Shown here piece by piece: positions 16,494-23,830 of a DNA stretch of 64,000 bases. Below the pieces are notes generated by a model. That model was not told where the DNA came from. It did no database searches and saw only the letters and a program-made list of their open reading frames with translations. Every line of letters begins with the position of its first letter. Position 1 is the stretch's first letter. The position numbers and the translations under genes are program-made. Source of the DNA: CAXXOK01 sp963674895 (lineage in GTDB: Bacteria > Bacillota > Clostridia > Christensenellales > Aristaeellaceae). The DNA lies in assembly GCA_963674895.2 (NCBI GenBank), contig CAXXCY010000003.1:1798001-1862000 (forward strand), read 5' to 3'.

Positions 16494-17166
16494 AGTAGCC
16501 CACTCCCCACTTAGTGAAGATGAACTCGGGTTGCGCCGGGTTGCGCTCGATCTTTTCCCTTAAGCGGCGGATGTGCACGTCCACGGTGCGCGCGTCGCCC
16601 GGATAATCGTACTTCCATACGATCTCCAGCATATTCTCGCGGCTGAACACCTTGCCGCGGTTGGTGACGAACAGCTGCAGCAGGTCGAACTCCTTGGCCG
16701 TCAGGCGTACTTCCTTGCCGCCCAGCGTAACCGCGCGGTTGACGGCGTTGATTTCCATATCGTGCACGCGGATGGTTTTCTTGCCGTCCGACTGCTGGGT
16801 GGCGTTCGTGCGCCGCATGATCGTTTTGATGCGCGCTTTGACTTCCAAAATATTAAACGGCTTGGTCATATAATCGTCCGCGCCGTATTCCAATCCCAGA
16901 ATTTTATCGATATGCTCGCCTTTGGCCGTCAGCATGATGATCGGCACATTGCTGTGCTCGCGGATACGCTGGCAGACCGTGATTCCGTCAAGCTTGGGCA
17001 GCATGACATCCAACAGAATGAAATCGAATTTCCCGGCAAAAAACTTCGCCAGCGCCTCTTCGCCGTCCGCCGCTGAATCGGTTTCAAACCCTTCCTGCTC
17101 CAGGGAATATTGCAAGCCCTTGACAATCAACGGTTCATCATCAACGAGCAATATCTTTTTTGCCAT
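16474..17166 (-). CDS. OmpR/PhoB-family response regulator
   Basis: 230 residues. Receiver domain (1-120) with acidic pair D9-D10, phospho-acceptor D53 in FDFILLDVMLP, and the conserved K in IIMLTAKGEH; a linker, then a winged-helix DNA-binding domain (about 130-228) with RTVDVHIRRLREKIE. It is the cognate partner of the overlapping histidine kinase. ATG 17166 with AAAGGA 7 bases upstream is chosen over upstream ATG 17175 and TTG 17193. PhoP- or WalR-like by resemblance; the target genes cannot be named, though TGTAA/TTACA repeats lie just upstream of its promoter. Confidence 0.92.
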   Translation of the reverse strand: MAKKILLVDDEPLIVKGLQYSLEQEGFETDSAADGEEALAKFFAGKFDFILLDVMLPKLDGITVCQRIREHSNVPIIMLTAKGEHIDKILGLEYGADDYMTKPFNILEVKARIKTIMRRTNATQQSDGKKTIRVHDMEINAVNRAVTLGGKEVRLTAKEFDLLQLFVTNRGKVFSRENMLEIVWKYDYPGDARTVDVHIRRLREKIERNPAQPEFIFTKWGVGYYFTDKD

Positions 17167-17215
17167 TGGATTCATCCTTTCATTTAGTTTCAATCATGAA
17201 ATCATGAGTAATACT

Positions 17216-17244
17216 ATTGTAAAACGGAACCCATAAAAAATCAA
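17216..17244 (-). promoter_or_regulatory. promoter of the two-component/GerMN operon
   Basis: On the minus strand TTGATT (17239-17244), 17-bp spacer, TACAAT (17216-17221): 4/6 and 5/6 matches. Confidence 0.55.
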
Positions 17245-17250
17245 GCAAAA

Positions 17251-17279
17251 TGTAACAATCATTTTGTAATTATTTTACA
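17251..17279. promoter_or_regulatory. TGTAA/TTACA repeat cluster upstream of regulator promoter
   Basis: TGTAA at 17251-17255 and 17265-17269 (14-base period) and TTACA at 17275-17279, making TGTAA-N5-TTACA with the middle copy. It lies directly upstream of the -35 box, the usual place for autoregulation by an OmpR-family regulator. The spacing does not match the WalR box exactly. Confidence 0.35.
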
Positions 17280-17607
17280 TGATACCATATTTATTATTAT
17301 TTCGTCTCATATCCACAATATAATGTTCATTTGAGTTTGATTTGCCGCTTGCACCCGCGGACGCCGCGTGAGGCGGCCTTTCGTTTATGCGAGGCAGCGG
17401 AGGGTTTTCGCAGAAGCGGTTGCAAAAGCGCATTGACCTGTTGTACCCTTTGTATAGGAGTATGCGTACACATCGCGTAACAAATTTGTTTCACATGTTG
17501 ACCGCGATTCACAAACCATCCATTTCCGGCGTTGCCCGGAGCCGCTTTATACCGCGTTCCATCGCGCGCGGAAGCACCACACTCAACCAAGAAACGGAGG
17601 TAATGCA
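17280..17607. other. intergenic region without a credible gene
   Basis: The stretch between the response-regulator promoter and the octopine-dehydrogenase-like gene holds a GC-rich imperfect hairpin (about 17341-17377) and a lone TATAAT (17319-17324) without a matching -35. Short open frames on both strands lack ribosome sites and recognisable products. Confidence 0.45.
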
Positions 17608-18678
17608 ATGCGGATTACGATTGCCGGAACAGGGAACGGCGGAACAACCATCGGGGCGGATCTGGCGCTGAAAGGCCACGCCGTGACGCTGCTGAAAACA
17701 TCCGATACGCTGCACAACGAACATTTTCAAAAGCTGAAGCAAACGAAACAGGCGGTCATCGAGGATCTTCAGGGAACAAAAACCGCACGGTTTGCCGATG
17801 TGACCACCGATTTTGCAAAAGCCCTGTGCGGCGCCGAGCTGATCATTGTGTATATCCAAACGAATTACCACCAGCCTGTAATCGAAAAAATCGCGCCCCA
17901 CCTCCAGGACGGGCAGTGTATCCTGCTCGAACCCGGATATCTTTCCACCTGCTATGTCATGCGCGCCACCCAGAAGGACATTGCCGTCATCGAGGCGGAG
18001 AGCTCCCCGATCGACTGCCGCATTACGGAACCCGGGAAGGTTCACGTGCTGTTTCGCAACGTCATGAATCCGTTCGGGGTGTATCCCAGGGCAAAGCAGA
18101 CAAAGGCAATCCGGATACTGGAAGAATTGCAGTATCCGTTTATGCTGACGAAAAATGTGGTGGAGGCGGCGCTGCATAACCCCAACCTGATCGTACACAC
18201 CATCGGGGCGATTTTCAGCATTCCGCGCATCGAATATACGGACGGGCAATACTGGATGTATAAAGAAGTGTTTACCCCGCACGTATGGAATATCGTCAAA
18301 AGCATTGACCGCGAGAAAATGGACGTTCTGGAACGGTTTGGCTGTGAACGCCTGCCCTATGTGGAAGCGGCCAAGCTGCGCAATTCCGCCGATCAGACGG
18401 AGAACGCGAAAAAAGCGTTCCTGGACTATGCCAAAAACTCCTCCCCGAAAGGCCCCGACGAGCCGGACTCGCGCTATATTACCGAGGACGTGCCCCAGGG
18501 CCTTGTGATGCTGGAATCCATGGGCTCCGTACTCCAGATTCCCACGCCCACGTGCACAGGGCTGATCAACGTCGCCTCCGCGGCGCTGGAAACGGACTTC
18601 CGCAAAGAAGGAAGGACGGTGGAGCGTTTGGAATTGGATAATATCAGGCGCATACTTAAGGACGGGGATCCGGAATAA
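17608..18678 (+). CDS. opine/octopine dehydrogenase family protein
   Basis: 356 residues. An N-terminal Rossmann fold begins MRITIAGTGNGGTTIGADLALKGHAVTL with the NAD(P) loop GTGNGG at residues 7-12; the C-terminal half resembles the NAD/NADP octopine/nopaline dehydrogenase domain, including the NPNLIVHTIGAI segment with the catalytic-type Asn/His. Family knowledge: such enzymes join an amino acid to a keto acid by reductive condensation, and some act in metallophore synthesis. No staphylopine-like nicotianamine synthase or transporter gene is adjacent, so the substrate is unknown. GGAGG lies 7 bases before ATG 17608. It appears to be monocistronic. Confidence 0.8.
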   Translation: MRITIAGTGNGGTTIGADLALKGHAVTLLKTSDTLHNEHFQKLKQTKQAVIEDLQGTKTARFADVTTDFAKALCGAELIIVYIQTNYHQPVIEKIAPHLQDGQCILLEPGYLSTCYVMRATQKDIAVIEAESSPIDCRITEPGKVHVLFRNVMNPFGVYPRAKQTKAIRILEELQYPFMLTKNVVEAALHNPNLIVHTIGAIFSIPRIEYTDGQYWMYKEVFTPHVWNIVKSIDREKMDVLERFGCERLPYVEAAKLRNSADQTENAKKAFLDYAKNSSPKGPDEPDSRYITEDVPQGLVMLESMGSVLQIPTPTCTGLINVASAALETDFRKEGRTVERLELDNIRRILKDGDPE

Positions 18679-18734
18679 TTCCACCGAATAAAGCCGACAT
18701 GCCGTGCCGCCGAAGCGTGTGAAACCATAATAAA

Positions 18735-18775
18735 CGCCCTCCCTTTGTCAGATTCAATCCTGCAAAGGGAGGGCG
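18735..18775 (-). terminator. hairpin between convergent genes, probable gpmI terminator
   Basis: Perfect 13-bp stem CGCCCTCCCTTTG (18735-18747) and its complement (18763-18775). On the minus strand it is followed by TTTATTAT, a moderate U-tract; no T-tract on the plus strand. Confidence 0.55.
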
Positions 18776-18826
18776 GTGTCTCGGTCTGCCTATAAGCCGT
18801 CCGTTGTGTTTGCTATCGGACGATGA

Positions 18827-20374
18827 TTACGCAAACAGGGACTTTCCGGTCATCTCCTTGGGCATGGGAATCCCCATGCTCTCCAGCATCGTCGGGGCGA
18901 TGTCGCACAGCTTCCCGCCGGAACGAAGCTTTTTGCCGATCATCTCTGGGCCGACGGCGATGAACGGCACGGGGTTGGTGGTGTGCGCGGTGAACGGGCC
19001 GCCGGTCCCGGGATCGACCATCTGGTCGGCGTTGCCGTGATCGGCGGTGACGAAGGCGCGCCCGCCGTTCTGTAAAATGGCGCGCACGACGCCCCACACG
19101 CAGTCGTCCACGGCGTGCACGGCCTTGACGGCGGCATCCATGATGCCTGTGTGCCCCACCATGTCGCAATTGGCGAAGTTCAGGATCATCATGTCATATT
19201 TCTTCGCGTTGATTTCGTGGATCGCCTTGCCGGCGACCTCGTACGCGCTCATCTCGGGATCCAGGTCGAACGTCGCCACCTTGGATGACGGCACCAGAAT
19301 GCGGTCCTCGCCCGGATTGGGCGGCTCCACCCCGCCGTTGAAGAAAAACGTCACGTGCGCGTATTTCTGGGTTTCCGCGATCCGAAGCTGGGTAAGCCCC
19401 AAGCCGGAGACATAGGCCCCGAGCGTGTTGTTCAGGTCCTCCGGCGGGTTGACGACCGCAAGCTCCGTAAACGTCGCGTCGTACACCGTCATGCTGACGA
19501 AATGCACGGGAAAGTAGCCGTTTTTGCGCGCAAAGCCGTCGAAATCCTTTTTGATGAACGCGCGGGTCAGCTGGCGCGCGCGGTCCGGGCGGAAGTTGAA
19601 GAAGATGACGCCGTCCTCCGGCTGGACCATCCCCGTGGGCTTGCCTTCTTCCAGCACCACAGTGGGCAGCACGAACTCGTCGTTGCCCTTGTCGCCAAGC
19701 GCGTAGCTCTGCTCCATAGCCTGCTCCGCGCTGTCCGCGGTCACGCCCTGCCCGAGCACGAGGGCGTCGTAGGCCTTCTGCACGCGATCCCACAGGTTGT
19801 CGCGGTCCATGGCCCAGTAGCGGCCCGAGACCGTGGCGATTTTGCCCACGCCGATCTCCCTGAGCTTTTGTTCCAGCTCCCGTATATAGCCGAGCCCGCT
19901 GGTCGGGGGAACGTCGCGCCCGTCCATAAAGCAGTGCACATACACCTGATTCAGGCCGTACTGCCTGCACATCTGGAGCAGCGCGTACAGGTGCGTGTTG
20001 TGGCTGTGCACGCCGCCGTCGGACACAAGGCCCATCAGGTGGACGGCCTTGCCTTTCTTTTTTGCGTGTTCCATCACGTCGCACAGCGGCTGCTTCCTGA
20101 AAAACTCGCCGTCCGCGATATCCTTGGTGATCCGCGTCAGCTCCTGGTACACCACGCGCCCCGCGCCGATGTTCAGGTGGCCGACCTCGCTGTTGCCCAT
20201 CTGGCCGTCGGGCAGCCCCACGTCCATGCCGCTCGCGCCGATCTGCGTGTGCGGGTACTTTTCCATCAGCGCGTCCAGGTGCGGCGTGCCCGCCTTGCAA
20301 ATGGCGTTGCCCTCGCACACTGGATTCAACCCGAAGCCATCCATGATGATCAATGCCGTCATGGTTTTTTCCAT
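18827..20374 (-). CDS. gpmI: 2,3-bisphosphoglycerate-independent phosphoglycerate mutase
   Basis: 515 residues, the standard length. It converts 3-phosphoglycerate to 2-phosphoglycerate using two Mn ions. Visible: the N-terminal IIMDGFG metal site, the phospho-acceptor serine in MGNSEVGHLNIGAGR, HCFMDGRDVPPTSG, and the C-terminal VTADHGNADQM metal ligands. AAGGAGA precedes the ATG by 6-7 bases. It follows tpiA by 15 bases, as part of the cggR-pgk-tpiA-gpmI operon. Confidence 0.97.
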   Translation of the reverse strand: MEKTMTALIIMDGFGLNPVCEGNAICKAGTPHLDALMEKYPHTQIGASGMDVGLPDGQMGNSEVGHLNIGAGRVVYQELTRITKDIADGEFFRKQPLCDVMEHAKKKGKAVHLMGLVSDGGVHSHNTHLYALLQMCRQYGLNQVYVHCFMDGRDVPPTSGLGYIRELEQKLREIGVGKIATVSGRYWAMDRDNLWDRVQKAYDALVLGQGVTADSAEQAMEQSYALGDKGNDEFVLPTVVLEEGKPTGMVQPEDGVIFFNFRPDRARQLTRAFIKKDFDGFARKNGYFPVHFVSMTVYDATFTELAVVNPPEDLNNTLGAYVSGLGLTQLRIAETQKYAHVTFFFNGGVEPPNPGEDRILVPSSKVATFDLDPEMSAYEVAGKAIHEINAKKYDMMILNFANCDMVGHTGIMDAAVKAVHAVDDCVWGVVRAILQNGGRAFVTADHGNADQMVDPGTGGPFTAHTTNPVPFIAVGPEMIGKKLRSGGKLCDIAPTMLESMGIPMPKEMTGKSLFA

Positions 20375-20389
20375 CGTATTTCTCCTTGC

Positions 20390-21142
20390 CTATCTGTCAA
20401 ACAAAACGACCTGCGTAAAATCCGGCGCTTTCAGGGACGCGCCGCCGATCAGCCCGCCGTCGATCTCCGGCTGCGCCATGAGGCCCTTCACGTTGCCGGG
20501 GTTCATGCTGCCGCCGTACTGGATGCGCACCGCGTCCGCCGTGGCCGCGCCGTACAGCCGTGCGATCGCCTTGCGGATCACGCCGATGGTCTCGTCGGCC
20601 TGCTCGTCGGTGGCGGTAAGCCCCGTGCCGATCGCCCAGACGGGCTCGTACGCGATGACGACGTTCTTCACCTCGTCCGCCGTCAGCCCCGTCAAAGCCA
20701 TGCGCGTCTGGTATTCCACGATCGCGTCGGTGTAGCCCGCCTCGCGCTCGTCCTTGAGCTCGCCGACGCAAACGATGGGAACTAAGCCCCCCGCGACCGC
20801 CGCGCGCACGCGCTTGTTCACGGTGATGTCCGTCTCTCCGAAGTACTGCCGCCGCTCGCTGTGCCCGATGATCACGTATTCCACGCTGCAGGCCCTGAGC
20901 ATCTCCACGCTCAGCTCGCCCGTATAAGCGCCCTTGGGGGCAAAGTGCACGTTCTGCGCGCCCAGCTTGATGTTGGTGCCTTTGATCGCCTCGCCCACCG
21001 CCTGAAAGCAGACCGCGGGCACGCAGACCACCACCTCACAGGCGGCATCCTTCACATTCGGTATCAATTCGCTCACGAGCGCCTTCGCTTCCTCCGGCGT
21101 CTTGTTCATCTTCCAGTTCCCGGCAATGATCGCTTTGCGCAT
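20390..21142 (-). CDS. tpiA: triosephosphate isomerase
   Basis: 250 residues, complete. It interconverts dihydroxyacetone phosphate and glyceraldehyde-3-phosphate. Catalytic lysine in AGNWKMNKT, histidine in IIGHSERRQYFGE, glutamate in AYEPVWAIGTG, and the phosphate loop near IQYGGSMNPGN are all present. AAAGGAGAG precedes the ATG. The gap to pgk upstream (about 170 bp) is filled by palindromic repeat modules. Confidence 0.98.
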   Translation of the reverse strand: MRKAIIAGNWKMNKTPEEAKALVSELIPNVKDAACEVVVCVPAVCFQAVGEAIKGTNIKLGAQNVHFAPKGAYTGELSVEMLRACSVEYVIIGHSERRQYFGETDITVNKRVRAAVAGGLVPIVCVGELKDEREAGYTDAIVEYQTRMALTGLTADEVKNVVIAYEPVWAIGTGLTATDEQADETIGVIRKAIARLYGAATADAVRIQYGGSMNPGNVKGLMAQPEIDGGLIGGASLKAPDFTQVVLFDR

Positions 21143-21180
21143 GGTTTCTCTCCTTTGGCTTTGTTGTTTTAAGAAACGAT

Positions 21181-21309
21181 AGGGGTTTCACCCCTAAGAC
21201 CCCGACAAGGGCTGCGCCCTTGACCCTTCATTGGCCGCGCAATGCGCGGCCAATAATGGGGTTCAGGGGCACCGCCCCTGATCAGGGCTATAGGGATGAA
21301 ATCCCTATA
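21181..21309. repeat. palindrome array between pgk and tpiA
   Basis: Four palindromes in a row: AGGGG-TTTCA-CCCCT (21181-21195); CAAGGGC-TGC-GCCCTTG (about 21205-21221); ATTGGCCGCGC-AAT-GCGCGGCCAAT (21230-21254); TATAGGGAT-GAA-ATCCCTATA (21289-21309). The same modules, with altered but still pairing arms, recur near 6100, 10841-10921 and 452-470. The array lies inside an operon, so it could stabilise or separate mRNA segments. Confidence 0.7.
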
Positions 21310-21311
21310 AA

Positions 21312-22502
21312 TCATTTGTCGTCTAATGCCGCGACGCCAGGCAGTACCTTGCCCTCGAGGAACTCCAGGCTCGCACCGCCGCCGGTGGAGACATGGGTCA
21401 CCTTATCGGCATAGCCCATCTGCTCGATGGCCGCCGCGCTGTCGCCGCCGCCGACGATGGTCGTGCCCTTGCAGGCGGCCATGGCTTTCGCAACCGCACG
21501 GGTGCCGTCGGCATAGTTGGGGAATTCAAACACACCCATGGGGCCGTTCCACACCACAGTCCCGGCCTCGGTAATCTCGTTGGCGAATACTGCCATAGCG
21601 ATCGGTCCGATATCCATGCCTTCAAAACCGTCTGGAATCTCACGGGTGTGCGCCGTAATGCGCATCGAGTCATTGGAGAAGCTGTCGCCGCATACGTTAT
21701 CGATCGGCAGCAGCAAGCGCACATTCTTAGCCGCCGCCTTTTCCATCAGCTCTTTGGCCAGCTCCACCTTGTCGGGCTCGGTCAGACTGTTGCCAACGCG
21801 CAAGCCCTTAGCCAGCTTGAAGGTATAGGCCATCGCGCCGCCGATGATAAGGGAATCCACTTTATCCAGCAGATTGTTGATCACGTTGATTTTATCCGAT
21901 ACCTTCGCGCCGCCCAGCACCGCCACAAACGGCCGCTCCGGGTCTTCCAGCGCCTTGCCCATGACGGCGAGCTCCTTGCCGATCAGGTAGCCGGAGACCG
22001 CCGGGGAGAGGAAGTGCGCCACGCCCTCGGTGGAGCACTGCGCGCGGTGCGCGGTGCCGAACGCGTCGTTTACGTAGACTTCGGCAAGCGACGCAAGCTC
22101 CTTGGAGAACTCCGGATCGTTCTTGGTTTCCGCCTTGTGGAAGCGGACGTTTTCCAGCATCATCACGCCGCCGTCCTTGAGTTCGCCGGAAAGCTTATGC
22201 GCGTCCGGCCCGATCACATCCTTGGCCAGCGGCACATCCTGATTAAGCAGCTGGCTCAGGCGCGCAGCCACGGGCGCGAGCGAGTATTTCGCTTCGAATC
22301 CGTCGCCCTTCGGGCGCCCCAGATGTGAACATAATATAACCCGCGCGCCCTGCCCGATCAGGTACTGGATCGTCGGCAGCGCCCCGCGGATACGGTTTTC
22401 ATCGGTGATTCGGCCGTTCTCATCCAGCGGTACGTTGAAATCGCAGCGCACGAGAACCTTTTTGCCTTGAACCTGGATGTCCTCCACAGTTTTCTTAGCC
22501 AT
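21312..22502 (-). CDS. pgk: phosphoglycerate kinase
   Basis: 396 residues, the usual length. It transfers phosphate from 1,3-bisphosphoglycerate to ADP. The N-terminal VLVRCDFNVPLDENG substrate site, ILCSHLGRPKG, and the C-terminal nucleotide region with GPMGVFEFPNYADGT and GGGDSAAAIEQMG are visible. ATG 22502 is chosen over GTG 22511, since GAGGAG is properly spaced before the ATG. A possible internal promoter with a perfect TTGACA precedes it. Confidence 0.97.
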   Translation of the reverse strand: MAKKTVEDIQVQGKKVLVRCDFNVPLDENGRITDENRIRGALPTIQYLIGQGARVILCSHLGRPKGDGFEAKYSLAPVAARLSQLLNQDVPLAKDVIGPDAHKLSGELKDGGVMMLENVRFHKAETKNDPEFSKELASLAEVYVNDAFGTAHRAQCSTEGVAHFLSPAVSGYLIGKELAVMGKALEDPERPFVAVLGGAKVSDKINVINNLLDKVDSLIIGGAMAYTFKLAKGLRVGNSLTEPDKVELAKELMEKAAAKNVRLLLPIDNVCGDSFSNDSMRITAHTREIPDGFEGMDIGPIAMAVFANEITEAGTVVWNGPMGVFEFPNYADGTRAVAKAMAACKGTTIVGGGDSAAAIEQMGYADKVTHVSTGGGASLEFLEGKVLPGVAALDDK

Positions 22503-22523
22503 ACTGCACACTCCTCAAGTCTG

Positions 22524-22553
22524 TTGATACTTTATTTTATCACACGCTGTCAA
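22524..22553 (-). promoter_or_regulatory. possible internal promoter of pgk
   Basis: On the minus strand a perfect TTGACA (22548-22553), 18-bp spacer and TATCAA (22524-22529, 4/6), between cggR and pgk. Confidence 0.45.
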
Positions 22554-22600
22554 AGCACCGCGGCGGCGGCGCCCGCTAAAAGCGTGATGATATCCCATTC

Positions 22601-23620
22601 CTACTGCTTCAGCATTTCCCTGGCCGCGCCCTCGTCCGTCACGAGCATGGAGTGCGGGCGCGAGTTCATCACGGCGCGGATGGCTTCTGCCTTGCGCGCC
22701 CCCGCCGCCACGGCGATCATCGCGCAGTCGGGCTTGAGCTTGCCCAGGTCGCGGGACACGGAGGACGCGGAGTACACCACGTCGCCGTCCCTGTTGAAAT
22801 AGCAGCCGTACGCCTCGGCCTTCGCGCCCTTTTGCATCACGGCGTTCAGGAGCTCCGAAGGCAGCTGGCGCTTCTGGCCCATGTCGTCCGCCCTGCCGAT
22901 GCCGTAGAGCACGACGTCCGCCCGCTGCAAAAGCTCCAGCGTTTCCGTAACCTCCGACAGCCTGCGCAGCTGGGTCATGGCCGCGTCGTCCACATCGTCT
23001 GGCAGGTGCATAAGGCGGTGGTGCCCGCCCAGCCGCGCGGCGATCTCCGCCGCCACGGTGTTGGCCTGCGTTTCCAGCTCGCGCCCGATGCCGCCGCGCG
23101 CGGGCACGACCATCACGTTCATCGCCGTGCCGTGGGACAGCGTATGCGCAAGCTCCAGCATCGTCTGCCCGCCGGTCACCGCGAGCGTGGACCCGCTTTT
23201 CAAAAACGAGCGCAGCTTGCTTGCAGCCAGCCTGCCCACCTCGTGGAGCACGTGCGGATCATGGTCGGCGTTGCCCGAGGCGATATACACCCTGGGCACT
23301 TCCAGCAGCTTCCCCAGCGCAGTTTCCAGCGTCGTAAGGCCGCGCAGCTCGCGGCTGAAACGCCGCGCCGCCGGGAGGATGTCCGCCGCCGCGGGGGTCA
23401 GCTCCATGCCCGCCGCGCCCAGCGCGATCAGGCCGTTGTCCTTCAACGTCGCGGCGATGGAACGCACCTCGCGTTCCGGCAGGTTGAGCCTGCTTGCCAG
23501 CATCCGCCTGCCCACCGGCTGCAGCGCGTCCACGCGCTCCAGCACCAGCGCGCGGTGCCCGATCTGCTCGGCAAGGTCCGGCGCGACCTTTTGCATCAGC
23601 GCAAAATAATCGTCCTGCAT
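22601..23620 (-). CDS. cggR: central glycolytic genes regulator CggR (SorC family)
   Basis: 339 residues, the same length as B. subtilis CggR (340). An N-terminal winged-helix DNA-binding region (about 1-90, with REVRSIAATLKDNGLI) precedes a sugar-phosphate-binding domain containing GSTLAVTGGQTMLELA, VVPARGGIG, DVVLYGIGRAD and the C-terminal AVAAGARKAEAIRAVM. Family knowledge: CggR represses its own glycolytic operon and is released by fructose-1,6-bisphosphate. It heads the operon here, and a well-spaced CggR operator lies just upstream. ATG 23620 with GGGAGG is chosen over an upstream extension. Confidence 0.93.
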   Translation of the reverse strand: MQDDYFALMQKVAPDLAEQIGHRALVLERVDALQPVGRRMLASRLNLPEREVRSIAATLKDNGLIALGAAGMELTPAAADILPAARRFSRELRGLTTLETALGKLLEVPRVYIASGNADHDPHVLHEVGRLAASKLRSFLKSGSTLAVTGGQTMLELAHTLSHGTAMNVMVVPARGGIGRELETQANTVAAEIAARLGGHHRLMHLPDDVDDAAMTQLRRLSEVTETLELLQRADVVLYGIGRADDMGQKRQLPSELLNAVMQKGAKAEAYGCYFNRDGDVVYSASSVSRDLGKLKPDCAMIAVAAGARKAEAIRAVMNSRPHSMLVTDEGAAREMLKQ

Positions 23621-23636
23621 GCAAGCCTCCCATCGG

Positions 23637-23672
23637 GACGAATTTCGACCCGCCTGGACATATTTCATCCCA
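23637..23672 (-). promoter_or_regulatory. CggR operator upstream of cggR
   Basis: Read on the minus strand: TGGGAT-N6-TGTC-N4-CGGGTC-N6-CGTC. The described B. subtilis operator is CGGGAC-N6-TGTC twice with N4 between, so all spacings agree and 16 of 20 bases match. It starts 7 bases after the -10 box, the known roadblock position. Confidence 0.75.
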
Positions 23673-23678
23673 GCACGG

Positions 23679-23707
23679 ATTATATAACAGTTGTAAGAAA
23701 TCCGCAA
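23679..23707 (-). promoter_or_regulatory. promoter of the glycolytic operon
   Basis: On the minus strand TTGCGG (23702-23707), 17-bp spacer and a perfect TATAAT (23679-23684). Confidence 0.6.
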
Positions 23708-23830
23708 GATCGTTTAGGTAAAGTTATATCGTTGTACTTTTTATGTTTTCTTTATTGCTTCTCAGAGTACCACGTTGTACAATTATCAAGAATATTACAA
23801 TTTGATAGAATTGAAAGGAAGTATTTACTC

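Noticed and set aside
17251..17279. WalR box for a WalRK (YycFG) system
   Set aside because: The repeats are TGTAA with 9 bases between copies, not the TGTWAH-N5-TGTWAH pattern, and no yycH/yycI/yycJ genes follow. The pair was left as PhoB/PhoR-like.
17327..17608. Minus-strand 93-codon frame in the 17.3-17.6 kb gap
   Set aside because: No ribosome site, basic low-complexity translation, and it would end inside the regulator promoter region.
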